Shown here in pieces: positions 44,880 through 54,411 of a stretch of DNA of 64,000 bases. The notes below the pieces were generated by a model. It ran no database searches and was not told the origin of the DNA. It saw nothing but the letters and a program-made list of their open reading frames with translations. The stretch lies in the NCBI GenBank assembly GCA_030156535.1, contig JASGMJ010000019.1, forward strand, positions 1 through 64,000. Direction: 5' to 3'. The translations under genes and the position numbers were made by a program. The DNA comes from Candidatus Sumerlaeota bacterium. GTDB taxonomy: Bacteria > Sumerlaeota > Sumerlaeia > SLMS01 > JAHLLQ01. Numbering within the stretch: position 1 is the first letter of the stretch; each line of letters opens with the position of its first letter.

Positions 44880-46319
44880 ATGACTTCCCTGTCCGCCAAA
44901 GATGATGGCCTCGTTGTTCGCCCGCAAGAGCGGGTGGCCGGGGTTCTTGCGCGCCGTGACTTCGGCGCAAAGGTGATCGTCCAGGGGTGGGTAAGAACCC
45001 GGCGGGATTCCAAAGGTGGCTTCTCGTTTCTGGCGATCAACGACGGCTCGTGTCTGGGCGACCTGCAAGTCGTCGTGCCCGGCGAGCTTGCCAATTATGC
45101 CGACGAAGTGAAACGCCTGACCACGGGTTGCAGCGTGCAGATCGAAGGCACGCTGGCCGAGTCACCGGGCAAGGGCCAGCCCGTTGAAATTCAGGCGAAC
45201 ACGGTGCGCGTTCTGGGGTGGGTGGAAGACCCCGATTCCTACCCGATGGCCAAGAAGAAGCACACTCTGGAGCACCTGCGCGAGGTGGCACATCTGAGGC
45301 CGCGCTCGAACACCATCGGGGCGATGATGAGGGTGCGCAACTGCCTGGCCGCCGCGACGCACGAGTTCTTCCAGGCGCGCGGTTTCCTGTACCTGCACAC
45401 GCCGATCGTGACGACGAGTGATTGCGAAGGCGCGGGGAGCATGTTTGGCGTCACGACGTTGCTGGCGGGCGAGCAACTCCCCCGCCGCGACGACGGTGCC
45501 ATCGACTTTGCCAAGGACTTCTTCGGCCGCCGGGCGCACCTGACGGTCAGCGGGCAGCTCGCGGGCGAGACCTACGCGTGCGCCCTGACGAACATCTACA
45601 CGTTCGGCCCCACATTCCGGGCGGAGAACTCGAACACGTCGCGTCATCTCTCCGAGTTCTGGATGATTGAACCGGAAATGGCGTTCTGCGACCTGGGGGG
45701 CGACATGGCACTCGCCCAGGAATACCTCCAGTATCTGATCCGCGCCGCACTCGAACGCTGCGGGGACGACCTGCGGTTCTTCAACGAGCGTTACGACGAG
45801 ACGCTGCTTGCGACGCTCGAGGGCATCGTGCAGGCGCAGTTCGAGCATCTTACCTATACCGAAGCCGTTTCGATCCTGCAGGCCTGCGGCCAGCCCTTCG
45901 AGTTCCCCGTGGAATGGGGATGCGACCTGCAAAGCGAACACGAACGCTATCTGACGGAGAAGCACGTCCGGCGCCCGGTTATTGTGACGGATTATCCGAA
46001 GGCGATCAAGGCGTTCTACATGCGGCAGAACGACGACGCGAAGACTGTTGCGGCGATGGACGTGCTTGTGCCGAAGGTCGGCGAGATCATCGGAGGAAGC
46101 CAGCGCGAGGAGCGCCTGGACGTTCTGAAGGAACGGCTGCGCGAGAGCGGTCTGCGCGAAGAGGACTACTGGTGGTATCTGGATCTTCGGCGCTATGGAA
46201 CTGTGCCGCACGCGGGGTTCGGGCTGGGGTTCGAGCGGGCCGTGCAATTCGTGACGGGACTGGGCAACATCCGAGACACGATCCCCTATCCGCGGACCCC
46301 TGGGTCGGCGGACTTCTAA
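44880..46319 (+). CDS. asnS: Asparaginyl-tRNA synthetase
   Basis: Class IIb synthetase of 479 aa that charges tRNA-Asn. The N-terminal OB-fold anticodon-binding domain reads [25 protein letters not shown]. The class II core includes [15 protein letters not shown]-like [37 protein letters not shown] and [10 protein letters not shown]. The class II motif 3 region is [34 protein letters not shown]. The [17 protein letters not shown] ending distinguishes it from AspRS. ATG at 44880 is preferred over GTG at 44871, because family sequence starts shortly after. The direct charging route for Asn is therefore present. Confidence 0.97.
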   Translation: MTSLSAKDDGLVVRPQERVAGVLARRDFGAKVIVQGWVRTRRDSKGGFSFLAINDGSCLGDLQVVVPGELANYADEVKRLTTGCSVQIEGTLAESPGKGQPVEIQANTVRVLGWVEDPDSYPMAKKKHTLEHLREVAHLRPRSNTIGAMMRVRNCLAAATHEFFQARGFLYLHTPIVTTSDCEGAGSMFGVTTLLAGEQLPRRDDGAIDFAKDFFGRRAHLTVSGQLAGETYACALTNIYTFGPTFRAENSNTSRHLSEFWMIEPEMAFCDLGGDMALAQEYLQYLIRAALERCGDDLRFFNERYDETLLATLEGIVQAQFEHLTYTEAVSILQACGQPFEFPVEWGCDLQSEHERYLTEKHVRRPVIVTDYPKAIKAFYMRQNDDAKTVAAMDVLVPKVGEIIGGSQREERLDVLKERLRESGLREEDYWWYLDLRRYGTVPHAGFGLGFERAVQFVTGLGNIRDTIPYPRTPGSADF

Positions 46320-46328
46320 GGCTGAGTG

Positions 46329-47006
46329 ATGATAATGCAGTATGGCGAGCCGTTCTACCAGCAGGTGCTTCCCGGAATTGGGATCACCAATGTCCTGTCG
46401 GCCTCGGAAATCGACAAGGTGGTGGACCACGGCTATGGCGCGTGCCTGAACGCCAGCGAGTTCGATTTCGAGGCGGACACGACGAACCGCGTGGCATACA
46501 GGTGGACGCCACTCGTCGATGGCACGGGCAACGACATTCAGGATTTCATCCGAGCGGTGGAGACGCTGCACGAGTTCCGCTCGAAGGGCCTGGTGACGCT
46601 GGTGAATTGCTACGCGGGCGTCAGCCGTTCGGCGTCGATCGTGGCCACCTACATGGTGAAATACGAGCAGGAGAACCTGAAATTGCTGGCGCAGGAGCGG
46701 CTTGTCGAGCCTCCTCCCTTGCAGTTCCGTGCGCTGCACGGGCATCTGAACGACAAGGCCCTGCAGGGCAAACACCCGCATGCAGACGATCCGCTGTTCG
46801 ATCTGCTCTGGAAGGCGTTCCAGTGCATTGCCCATGTGAGGCCGGTGGTCTACATGCGTCCTTCCATGTGGGAGGAACTTTTCCCGCAATTGCGTCCGTA
46901 CCTTCTTGAGAACAGAGGGATTGAAGGAGGCGGTGCGCCTCCTGCGGGGGACGGACACAACGAAACGCTTGCCCGGAATGGGCCGCAGGGTGTTGATGAG
47001 GGGTGA
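46329..47006 (+). CDS. Dual-specificity-like protein phosphatase with altered signature
   Basis: Protein of 225 aa. The Cys-based phosphatase loop reads LVNCYAGVSRSAS, with the nucleophile Cys94 and Arg100. The almost invariant His before the Cys (HCxAGxSRS) is Asn93. A general-acid Asp is available in LVDGTGNDI. The N-terminal ITNVLSASE segment fits the DSP fold. The C-terminal 60 residues (VYMRPSMWEELFPQL...) are unrecognised, and the last 25 are low-complexity. A Cys phosphatase with Asn in place of His may have a shifted Cys pKa and slow or altered activity. The ATG has an AAGG site seven bases upstream. It lies 9 bases after asnS, so the two are co-transcribed. Confidence 0.78.
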   Translation: MIMQYGEPFYQQVLPGIGITNVLSASEIDKVVDHGYGACLNASEFDFEADTTNRVAYRWTPLVDGTGNDIQDFIRAVETLHEFRSKGLVTLVNCYAGVSRSASIVATYMVKYEQENLKLLAQERLVEPPPLQFRALHGHLNDKALQGKHPHADDPLFDLLWKAFQCIAHVRPVVYMRPSMWEELFPQLRPYLLENRGIEGGGAPPAGDGHNETLARNGPQGVDEG

Positions 47007-47025
47007 CTGAAGGGAAGGCGCAGGC

Positions 47026-47724
47026 ATGAGAGTCGGGCAGTCATTGGGATTTACTTTGATCGAGTTGCTGATCGTCGTCGCGATCATTGCAATCCTGGCG
47101 GCAATCGCGGTGCCGAATTTCCTGGAAGCCCAAGTGAGAGCCAAGGTGGCGCGTGCACACTCGGACATGCGCACCGTGGCGACGGCCGTGGAAGCCCGTG
47201 CCGTGGACCAGCGCGGCGGCAATGAACTGATGTATGTACGGATGCGCTATGCGAACGCCGCCTTTGCGCCGCCGCGCGCGCCCCATGATTTCATCGCAGA
47301 CTCCACGGACCCGCGCACCTACGATCTGGCAACGGTGCCGCTGGAACTGACGTCGCCCATTGCCTACATCACTTCCACGCTGCGTGATCCCTTCAAGACG
47401 ACGAGTTCGTTCCGCAAGCAGACGACGGGTGGCAAGGCACTGGCTATCGACCTGCGCGACACCACGACGTTTGATTACCGCTACGACAACGTGATGCAGT
47501 TGACGCGCATTCCCGGGGCAGGCTTTGATGACCGCGATCTTGCGGCGTTCGGGGAATGGCGCCTGGTGAGCATCGGCCCCGACGGCGAATACGCCGCGCG
47601 CATTGGCAGCACGCTGTACGACCCGTCGAACGGAACGGTGTCAGACGGCGATCTCGTTCGCTCCCAGCGAAGCAGCGACCCCGCCACAGCGCCCTCAACG
47701 AACGCCACGACACAAGTGCCGTAG
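47026..47724 (+). CDS. Type II secretion/type IV pilin-like pseudopilin
   Basis: Pseudopilin-like protein of 232 aa with a class III signal: cleavage and methylation at G8|F9 followed by FTLIELLIVVAIIAIL with Glu at +5. The membrane helix continues to AAIAVPNFLEAQVRAKV. This GspG/H-type stretch plus ARAHSDMRTVATAVEAR is frequent in less-studied phyla with many paralogous pseudopilins. The globular domain (about 60-232) is unrecognised and ends Ser/Thr-rich. No secretion-machine genes are nearby. AAGGGAAGG precedes the ATG. It lies 19 bases after the phosphatase gene. Confidence 0.88.
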   Translation: MRVGQSLGFTLIELLIVVAIIAILAAIAVPNFLEAQVRAKVARAHSDMRTVATAVEARAVDQRGGNELMYVRMRYANAAFAPPRAPHDFIADSTDPRTYDLATVPLELTSPIAYITSTLRDPFKTTSSFRKQTTGGKALAIDLRDTTTFDYRYDNVMQLTRIPGAGFDDRDLAAFGEWRLVSIGPDGEYAARIGSTLYDPSNGTVSDGDLVRSQRSSDPATAPSTNATTQVP

Positions 47725-47821
47725 AGAGCTTCCGGCTTGACAGCACCCGGCTTCGCGGTTGCCTTCACGAGCCACTGAACGACCCTTGTGCAACTTACTC
47801 CAACAGCCGGGCAGGACCAGT

Positions 47822-48115
47822 ATGAAGATCGATCCCAAGGATGGCCGCGTTTACCGCATCCACGTCTCAGGAGGGACGAACAATCTCTCCATGCTGATCT
47901 GTGTGTTCGCGCCCGATCCGCACGAGGTGCTCGACAAGTACCTGCACCATGCGGCGGTCGTCTCGTTGAGTGAGCCCGTTCTCGTTCCCACGATGGACGG
48001 CAACAGCAAGGGCATTGACGTCTTCATTACCCCGCAGGATCGCGCCCCTGGCTACCAGATTCTCAATCGTCTGAAGCTGCATCCGATCGATCGCACGCTG
48101 ATCAGCGCGGACTGA
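47822..48115 (+). CDS. Small hypothetical protein
   Basis: Protein of 97 aa, unrecognised, soluble and mixed alpha/beta: MKIDPKDGRVYRIHV, then LICVFAPDPHEVLDKYLHHAAVVSL and FITPQDRAPGYQI. ATG at 47822 is preferred to an upstream in-frame start. GC-rich third positions support coding. Its last 14 bases overlap the end of the convergent dihydrouridine synthase gene. It lies about 97 bases after the pseudopilin gene and may be the end of that transcript. Confidence 0.65.
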   Translation: MKIDPKDGRVYRIHVSGGTNNLSMLICVFAPDPHEVLDKYLHHAAVVSLSEPVLVPTMDGNSKGIDVFITPQDRAPGYQILNRLKLHPIDRTLISAD

Positions 48116-49193
48116 CCTCCGCGTCGCAGGGCTCGGCGGAGACGGAGGCTTCGTCCGCTTCGCCCTCCTGTTCCCAATAGCCGCCAACATCTTTCGCTTC
48201 GCGCAAAATGCGCAGGTACTCGTCGATATCTGTCACGTCGAGCAGGCGTTTCTTGAGCTTGCGAGCCGACGGAAAGCCGCGCAGGTACTGGACGAGGTGC
48301 TTGCGGAACTCGACGATGCCGTGGGGGCCCTTGCGCTCGACCATGATGGCGGCGTGGCGTGCAACGGTGTCGAGGCGCTCCTCGATGCGGGGCGGTGGCG
48401 GAGCCGGCTTGCCGGACAGGCGGGCGGCGACGGCGCCAAAGACCCAGGGATTCCCCATCGCGGCGCGGCCGATCATGACGCCATTGACGCCGGTTTCGCG
48501 GATCATGCGCTCGGCGTCGTCGGCGGTCTTGACGTCGCCGTTGCCGATGAGCGGCAGGGAAACTTCGTGACGAACGGCAGCCAGGATGGACCAGTCGGCC
48601 TCACCCTTGAACTTCTGCTCGCGCGTGCGCCCGTGGATACAGATCGCGTCGAGGCCTTCCTCTTCGGCCATGCGCGCCATCGCCAGAGCCTCTTCGCCAT
48701 ACTTTTCCCAACCGGCGCGAAACTTGACGGTGAAGGGAACGTCGTGCAGTTCGCGGCGCACGGCCTGGAAAATCCGGCGCACCAGGTCTGGCTCGCGCAT
48801 GAGCGCGGAGCCCCCCTTGCTGCGCACGATCTTGTTCGCCGGGCATCCCATGTTGAGATCGACGATGGTGGCTCCGGCGTCGGCCAGTTGCCGGGCACAG
48901 TGTGCGAGAGTCTCGGGGTCGGCGCCAAAAAGCTGGGCGATAATGGGCTGCTCGGCGCGCTCCATATCGAGCAGGCGCCAGCATTTGTCCGCGCCGCGGA
49001 TCATGGCTTCGGAACTGACCATCTGGGTGGCGACGATGGGGCAGCCCTGCTCGCGGCTGAGGAGCCGCCAGGCGTAGTCGCTGATCCCACACATGGGAGC
49101 CGGGAGGACGGGGGGCCAGAACTCCAGCCCGCGAATGCGCAGGGGAGGCACGGAGAAGGGCGCGGGGGCGGGATTCGGCGTGTCGGCGGTCAT
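48102..49193 (-). CDS. dusB: tRNA-dihydrouridine synthase (DusB-like)
   Basis: FMN enzyme that reduces uridine to dihydrouridine in tRNA, 363 aa. The barrel starts LPAPMCGISDYAWR, and catalytic Cys117 lies in DLNMGCPANKIV. FRAGW, IHGRTREQKFKGEADW, LIGNGDV and VMIGRAAMGNPWVF are all family blocks. The C-terminal helical domain ends with an acidic tail. ATG at 49193 has AGGAG upstream (caGGAGtgccttccc). Assignment to DusB rather than DusA/C is from GCP and AMGNPW patterns and is moderately firm. Confidence 0.92.
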   Translation of the reverse strand: MTADTPNPAPAPFSVPPLRIRGLEFWPPVLPAPMCGISDYAWRLLSREQGCPIVATQMVSSEAMIRGADKCWRLLDMERAEQPIIAQLFGADPETLAHCARQLADAGATIVDLNMGCPANKIVRSKGGSALMREPDLVRRIFQAVRRELHDVPFTVKFRAGWEKYGEEALAMARMAEEEGLDAICIHGRTREQKFKGEADWSILAAVRHEVSLPLIGNGDVKTADDAERMIRETGVNGVMIGRAAMGNPWVFGAVAARLSGKPAPPPPRIEERLDTVARHAAIMVERKGPHGIVEFRKHLVQYLRGFPSARKLKKRLLDVTDIDEYLRILREAKDVGGYWEQEGEADEASVSAEPCDAEVSPR

Positions 49194-49427
49194 GGGAAGG
49201 CACTCCTGTGCGGCGGCGCGAGACGGAACACAGGCAGGCGAATCCATGCAAGACGAGAGTTGAGGCATCCCGAGTAGAATCAGACTTGAAGAGACGGAGG
49301 GGCAGAGGGGAAAACAGCGCCGGGCTTTGACGTTGACACCTTGCGGCCTTGGGGAAAACGTCGGGGGTGCTTGTCCGGGGCGGTATCGTTTACCGTCTCT
49401 TCACGCCAACGAGCGAGAGGCTTGTCC

Positions 49428-50555
49428 ATGCGTCACGCGGTTCTTACCTTGGTGATGGCCATTCTGATGGCCATGGCGGCGCCTGCTTCCGCCTTCGTCC
49501 TGACCCCGCTGGATGAAGGGCGCGTGGTCGTCGAATTGACAACTCAGGGGGCGAGCCGCGAGGCAGCCATCGAGAAGGCCAAGACGGAGTCCGTTCTGGG
49601 CTCGGTCGGGCGTATCTTCCTGAGCGACAAGCTGCTTCTGGCCGACGACCTGCTGGTGAAGTACCTGACCAACTACAGCAATGATTTCGTCACGGCAGTG
49701 GAAGTGCTCGACGAGCAGTTCGTCGCCGGACACAGCGAGGTCAAGGCGCGCGTCTACGTCAATTTCGACAAGCTGCAGAACGATCTGGAACAGAAGAAGT
49801 TCCTCTACAAGCCCGCCTACAAGCCGCGCTTCACCACGTTCATGACCGAACGCCTCGAAGGCCGCATCAGCTCGCAGGGCATGGCCCGCGAAGCGCTCAC
49901 GGGCGCACTGAACAATCTGGGGATGCGCCCCTACGAAGGGGAACTGACAACGCCGCCGAGCACGACGGACGTTGCAGGCGATGCCTTCCTGCTGAACGCC
50001 GCCATCATCAGCAGCCAGCGCGCCGGCGTCGAGGTCGTCGTCTCGGGCGAATGCCGCACCCGTCTGGCCGACAAGAAGAAGCTCTACTTCGACGACTTCT
50101 GGTTCTATGACAGCGAGATGACCGCGGCGATTATCCGCGTGGACACGGGCGAGGTGCTCTTCAAGGCCAAGGGCTACGGCTCTGCAAGCTCCAAGGACCA
50201 GGATGAAGCCATCAAGATCTCCATTGATCGCGCCGCAAACCAGGCGGCTGCGGCCCTGGTGACGGACTTCGAGAAATTCTGGCCACTGGTCGTACAGAGC
50301 GGGGCGGATTTTGAAGTCCTGCTGATTGGCGTGAACGAGGAATTGTTGCGCATCATCACGCAAAATATCGAGCGTCTGGGCCGCGAAACCAAAGTTCATG
50401 TACGCAAGAAGTTCGACCGCAGCGCGGTGCTGTCGATCGAATACGGGGGAGGAAAGCAGGACCTGATCGACAACCTGAAGTCCTGCCCGTACCCGACCCT
50501 CGACATCCGCAACCCCGAGGCGGAACAACGGTTCGAGGTGCAAGTCTCGGGCTGA
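49428..50555 (+). CDS. Exported protein with FlgT-like N-terminal region
   Basis: Protein of 375 aa with a signal peptide (1-22, cleavage PASA-FV). The mature N-terminus (GASREAAIEKAKTESVLGSVGRIFLSD) resembles the repeated AAI..AL..AV pattern of FlgT N-domain and LPP20-type proteins. About 180-290 recalls the CsgG/LPP20 region (GVEVVVSGECRT, TGEVLFKAKGYG). The last 80 residues (FEVLLIGVNEELLRIITQNIERLG) are a separate alpha/beta module. It is envelope-located but flagellar genes are absent. GAGAGG precedes the ATG. TolC-like gene follows after 54 bases, so an outer-membrane assembly or secretion role is possible. The family call is tentative. Confidence 0.7.
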   Translation: MRHAVLTLVMAILMAMAAPASAFVLTPLDEGRVVVELTTQGASREAAIEKAKTESVLGSVGRIFLSDKLLLADDLLVKYLTNYSNDFVTAVEVLDEQFVAGHSEVKARVYVNFDKLQNDLEQKKFLYKPAYKPRFTTFMTERLEGRISSQGMAREALTGALNNLGMRPYEGELTTPPSTTDVAGDAFLLNAAIISSQRAGVEVVVSGECRTRLADKKKLYFDDFWFYDSEMTAAIIRVDTGEVLFKAKGYGSASSKDQDEAIKISIDRAANQAAAALVTDFEKFWPLVVQSGADFEVLLIGVNEELLRIITQNIERLGRETKVHVRKKFDRSAVLSIEYGGGKQDLIDNLKSCPYPTLDIRNPEAEQRFEVQVSG

Positions 50556-50609
50556 CGCAACTCCGCCACATATTCAAGCAGTCTCTTGGAGAAGCAGCCT
50601 TTGCGAGGC

Positions 50610-52355
50610 ATGAGTCGTTTTCTATCGTGCCCCCTGACGTTGGGGGCGCTTGCGCTCGGTTCCATTTTGACAGCACAACCGGCGCCCGACCCCGTGGCCA
50701 CCACAGCAGCGGAGTCCACGGCAACGGCCAGGACATTCGCTCCCCCGCCCATGCTTGAGGTTCCCGGTCTGGCGGGCGAGCCGGTGCCCCTGACGATGCG
50801 CGAGGTCGTGATGACGACCCTCGCCCAGAACTTCAACATCCAGATTCAGCTGAAGAACCGCGACATTGCCGCGGAATCCGTGTGGTCGGAGTACGGGATC
50901 TATGATCCGCTCGTCTCGGGCCAGGTGTCGCAGTCGCGGGTGGACCGCCCCAGCGTCGGGATTGATGGCAACGGCAACTCCGTCAGGACAGCCCTGCAGA
51001 GCGACACACTCGGCAGCAGCGTTTCCATCGCGCAACTGACACCGCTGGGCTCCACGGTCACTGTCACCGCCGGGGAATCGGCGATGTACGACCATCACGC
51101 CGGCAACGTCGGCGCGAGTTCCACCACTTCGTCGCTCTACAACCGCTCGTACTCCACGTCCGCAAGCATTGGCGTGCGCCAGCCACTGCTCAAGAATTTC
51201 GGCCCTCTGGTCACCAACGCGAACATCCGCATTTCCAAGCGCCAGCTCGAACAATCCAACGAGCAGTTTCGCGGCGAAGTGATGGACCGGCTGGCGGCGG
51301 TCATGGCTGCCTACTGGGACCTGGACTTCGCTCTGCGCAATCTCGACGTGCAGCGCAAGGCCATGGAATCCGCCCTGGAACTGGAGCGGGTGAATTCCAA
51401 GCGGGTGGAAGTCGGCAATCTCCCCCGCCTGTCTCTCCTGCAGGCCCAGGCACAGGTGGCCTCGCGCGAGGCATTTCTCGTTACCGCCGAATCCCAGGTC
51501 ATCGAGGCGCAGGACCGCCTGCTGACGCTGATGAGCTGGGACATCAACAACGCGCGGTGGAACGAGCCGATCTTTCCGGCCGATCCGCTCTCGTACTACG
51601 AGGACATCGTGATCGACGATGCGAAGGCCATCGAGGTGGCGCTGGCCAGCCGCCCCGACCTTGTTCAGGCCCGTCTGGATTTCGAGATCGCGGAAATCAA
51701 CCGCAACGTTTCGCGGCGCCAACGCCTTCCGAATCTCGATGCGTTTGCGAACTACACACTGTCAGGACTCGACGATGATCGCGGCCCCGCCTATGGAGAC
51801 CTTGGGCAGGGTGACTACGGCGGCTACAGCTACGGCCTTGAGCTGCGCTACCCGCTCTTCAACCGCCGCGCCCGGGCAGCCTATCATCAGGCGCTCGACC
51901 GCGTGGATCAGGCAGACCTTCAAGTCGATAACAGTGAACTGCAGGCGATGCGGGAAGTGCGTGCCGCCACGCGCGCCATCCGCACGGCGCTCCAACGCAT
52001 CGCCGCCACGACGCGCCAGGTCGCTGCGGACGAGGAGAAACTCGACGCCGAACGCAAGCGCCTCGACGTGGGCGAACGCACGGTCTTTGACGTCCTCGAT
52101 TTCCAGGACGATCTGGCCGAATCGCGCGCCAATCAATCGCGCGCGCTGGCGGACTACCAGATCGCGCTGATCGAACTGGCGCGCTCGACGGGAGTGCTGC
52201 TTGAAGTTCAGGGCATCACGGTCGCCCCGCAGGATGAACCGCGTGGCTGGGCGTATTCCTTCGAGCCGGAAAAGGAAAGCCCTATCACCACCGTCGATTC
52301 GCGCGAATGGGTGAGTTTCCTGCGCGATCTCGAAGGAAAGAAGACGGCGCCGTAA
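50610..52355 (+). CDS. TolC-family outer-membrane channel protein
   Basis: Outer membrane efflux or secretion channel of 581 aa with a signal peptide (1-22). Two copies of the TolC half are visible. The first has LTMREVVMTTLAQNFNIQIQ and KRQLEQSNEQFRGEVMDRLAAVMAAYWDLDFALR. The second has VQARLDFEIAEINRNVSRRQRLPNLDAFANYTLSG and VDNSELQAMREVRAATRAIRTALQRI. The beta strands near YGLELRYPLFN and the final SRANQSRALADYQIALIELARSTGVLL are typical. It is longer than E. coli TolC because of a Ser/Thr-rich insert (about 100-190). The upstream exported gene is probably co-transcribed. No periplasmic adaptor or inner pump is adjacent. Confidence 0.92.
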   Translation: MSRFLSCPLTLGALALGSILTAQPAPDPVATTAAESTATARTFAPPPMLEVPGLAGEPVPLTMREVVMTTLAQNFNIQIQLKNRDIAAESVWSEYGIYDPLVSGQVSQSRVDRPSVGIDGNGNSVRTALQSDTLGSSVSIAQLTPLGSTVTVTAGESAMYDHHAGNVGASSTTSSLYNRSYSTSASIGVRQPLLKNFGPLVTNANIRISKRQLEQSNEQFRGEVMDRLAAVMAAYWDLDFALRNLDVQRKAMESALELERVNSKRVEVGNLPRLSLLQAQAQVASREAFLVTAESQVIEAQDRLLTLMSWDINNARWNEPIFPADPLSYYEDIVIDDAKAIEVALASRPDLVQARLDFEIAEINRNVSRRQRLPNLDAFANYTLSGLDDDRGPAYGDLGQGDYGGYSYGLELRYPLFNRRARAAYHQALDRVDQADLQVDNSELQAMREVRAATRAIRTALQRIAATTRQVAADEEKLDAERKRLDVGERTVFDVLDFQDDLAESRANQSRALADYQIALIELARSTGVLLEVQGITVAPQDEPRGWAYSFEPEKESPITTVDSREWVSFLRDLEGKKTAP

Positions 52356-52397
52356 GGTGCTTCACGCAACTGGGAAGCAATGCTGCGGGAGAATTCG

Positions 52398-52427
52398 GGC
52401 GGGCGCATGGCGTCCGCCTTTTCTTTT
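52398..52427 (+). terminator. Rho-independent terminator of the TolC-like gene
   Basis: A 9-bp stem (GGCGGGCGC paired with GCGTCCGCC, one G-T pair) with loop ATG at 52398-52418 is followed by TTTTCTTTT. It lies between the convergent TolC-like and lipoprotein genes. Confidence 0.8.
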
Positions 52428-52435
52428 GCGTTCGT

Positions 52436-52921
52436 TCAGGCGCCGACGGGCTCGACAAACACGCGCATGAGCACACCGGCGGGCGGGTAGTTGAAGACGA
52501 CGGCGTTGCCGATCAGGTCGTCAAACTCACGCAGTTGCACGGTGAAAAGGTCGCTCTGTTCCGGCTCGAGGCGCCGGGGGACGAATCCCGAGAGATCGTC
52601 GCGCTCGCGGTCGAACCCGTAGGGTTTGGCATGATCGGGAGTGATCAGGCGGAAGGCCTCGGGCTCCACGAGAATGGCGGTCTTCGTGCGGTTCTTGACC
52701 GAGATCATCAGAACGTCGCCGCGGGCAACGGCCCGAACGCCGATGCCCTTCTGCCAGTCCAGCGGCTCGTTATAGCCGGACATGCCCTGGCCGCGGCCGG
52801 GAACCTTCAGAATCGTGAGGTCGTCGAGTGACTCGCCGACTTCCGGCTTGTTGGCGCCACAGGCGGCAAGCGCGAGCATCAGACCCGCTGCCAATGGAAG
52901 GGTGAGGGAAGGGTAACGCAT
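52436..52921 (-). CDS. Predicted lipoprotein of unknown function
   Basis: Protein of 161 aa with a signal ending in the lipobox LALAAC, so it is probably an outer or inner membrane lipoprotein. The mature domain is beta-rich (GVRAVARGDVLMISVKNRTKTAILVEPEAFRLI...FTVQLREFDDLIGNAVVFNYPPAG) and resembles an Ig-like or DUF4352-type sandwich, but not securely. It lies 11 bases after the Ser/Thr kinase gene and is very likely co-transcribed, so it may be functionally linked to kinase signalling. Confidence 0.75.
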   Translation of the reverse strand: MRYPSLTLPLAAGLMLALAACGANKPEVGESLDDLTILKVPGRGQGMSGYNEPLDWQKGIGVRAVARGDVLMISVKNRTKTAILVEPEAFRLITPDHAKPYGFDRERDDLSGFVPRRLEPEQSDLFTVQLREFDDLIGNAVVFNYPPAGVLMRVFVEPVGA

Positions 52922-52932
52922 CGGAGGTTGTA

Positions 52933-54411
52933 TCAGCTCCCAGGGATTTCGTCGTCGAGGGCGGCCTTCTCGCGAATCACGTCGTCGAGGATTTGCTGCT
53001 TTTGTTCGGTGATCGTCACGTTGGGATCGAGAACGAGGGGCTCCTCCGTCTTTCCCCGGTTCATGAGCGCGGCAATCGCGACAACGATGATGAGCACGAC
53101 ACCGAGCACGCCGGCCGCAATGGCGATACGTGGCCCGGTGGAGGGAGCGGAGTTCTCCGTTGCCGGTTTGGCTTCACCGGCTTTGCGGTGAGCAGCGGGA
53201 GGGTGCTCTTTCGTTTCAGTGGGTGCGGCTTCCTCGATGGAGCGCCTGGGAGTGGGTGTTGTGGGGGATGGGGGTGTACGGCGGTCACCAGGCACGGGCA
53301 GCGGCGTCAATTGGTGGAGCAGAGCCGAGGTGGAGATGGGACCGCTGTCGGGGATGTCGGCCCCCTTGACGGGCTTGGGCGACTTGGGCGCCTTGGGCGG
53401 TTTGCCACGTCCTTCGGACTTGATGCGCTTGGAGGATTGCTTCTCGGGGAGTTCGGGCGTGGGCTTGGGAGTGGCGCGGAAATCCGCTCCGGTGTAGAGA
53501 GCGCCGCCGGCCTTGCCACGCCGCGTGTTGAGCATCGAAACGATGCTGGTGCTCGTGTCACGCAGGGCCTTCATCATGTCGTCGCAGAAGAGCCGGACGT
53601 TCTCATAGCGGGCGTCGCGGTTCTTCTCGATGGCCTTGGCGATCACGCGGTCAACGGCCACGGGAACGTCGCCGTTGACTTCCGAGGGCATGGGCATGTC
53701 GTCGCCCGCAGGAAGACGCCGCGCGAGCATCTTGTAGAACGTAACCCCGAGTGAGTAGATGTCCGCGCGATGATCGACGCTGGCGGGGTCGGAGGTCTGC
53801 TCAGGAGCCATGTAGTGGGCGGTGCCGATGGCCTTTGGCTTGGCCGTGGTGTCTTCGCCTTCGCCCTGAACGATGTGGGCGATTCCGAAGTCGCCGATCT
53901 TGATCAGGTTCTCACTGCCGACCAGGATGTTGGAGGGCTTGATGTCGCGATGGACGACGCCCCGGCGATGCACGTACTCGAGGCCCTCGCAGCAGGCCTG
54001 CACGACGCGGCGCCAATCGTTGATCGTAAGGGCGTTGCGGATGATGAGTTGGTCCAGCGTCTCGCCCTCGACGTACTCCATTACGAAATAGTAGCAGGTG
54101 CCGTCGTGGCCACGGTCGATGATATTGACGATATTGGGATGCGAGAGTGATGCGAGCGCGCCCGCCTCGGCCTCGAAACGCGAAATGAATTCGGAATCAC
54201 GGGCAAAGCGATCGTGCAATGCTTTGATGGCAACGGGGCGGCTCAGACTTTTTTGGATGGCCCGGTAGACAATGGCCATTCCGCCCTGGCCGATGACCCC
54301 TTCGATCTCGAAGTTGCCAGCAAGGACCTCGCCCTTCTGCAAGATTTTCTGACCAACACGCGAAGGAGTCGCAACTTCCCCATGCTGGCCCGCCTGCTGC
54401 TCTCCTGTCAT
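52933..54411 (-). CDS. Membrane-anchored serine/threonine protein kinase
   Basis: Hanks-type kinase of 492 aa. The glycine loop is VIGQGGMAIVYR (39-50), the ATP lysine is K63, the catalytic loop HRDIKPSN gives H154 to N161, DFG is at 174-176 and APE at 202-204. After residue 300 comes a long Pro/Lys-rich juxtamembrane region (TPKPTPELPEKQ...), then one membrane segment (about 428-453) and a short 39-residue external tail. No PASTA domain is present. A substrate or regulator in the envelope is possible. A lipoprotein gene follows after 11 bases. The PP2C phosphatase at 996-1796 is a candidate antagonist, although far away. Confidence 0.94.
   Translation of the reverse strand: MTGEQQAGQHGEVATPSRVGQKILQKGEVLAGNFEIEGVIGQGGMAIVYRAIQKSLSRPVAIKALHDRFARDSEFISRFEAEAGALASLSHPNIVNIIDRGHDGTCYYFVMEYVEGETLDQLIIRNALTINDWRRVVQACCEGLEYVHRRGVVHRDIKPSNILVGSENLIKIGDFGIAHIVQGEGEDTTAKPKAIGTAHYMAPEQTSDPASVDHRADIYSLGVTFYKMLARRLPAGDDMPMPSEVNGDVPVAVDRVIAKAIEKNRDARYENVRLFCDDMMKALRDTSTSIVSMLNTRRGKAGGALYTGADFRATPKPTPELPEKQSSKRIKSEGRGKPPKAPKSPKPVKGADIPDSGPISTSALLHQLTPLPVPGDRRTPPSPTTPTPRRSIEEAAPTETKEHPPAAHRKAGEAKPATENSAPSTGPRIAIAAGVLGVVLIIVVAIAALMNRGKTEEPLVLDPNVTITEQKQQILDDVIREKAALDDEIPGS

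Noticed and set aside
47735..47740. TTGACA just after the pseudopilin gene
   Set aside because: The expected -10 position has no TATAAT-like sequence. It may be chance.
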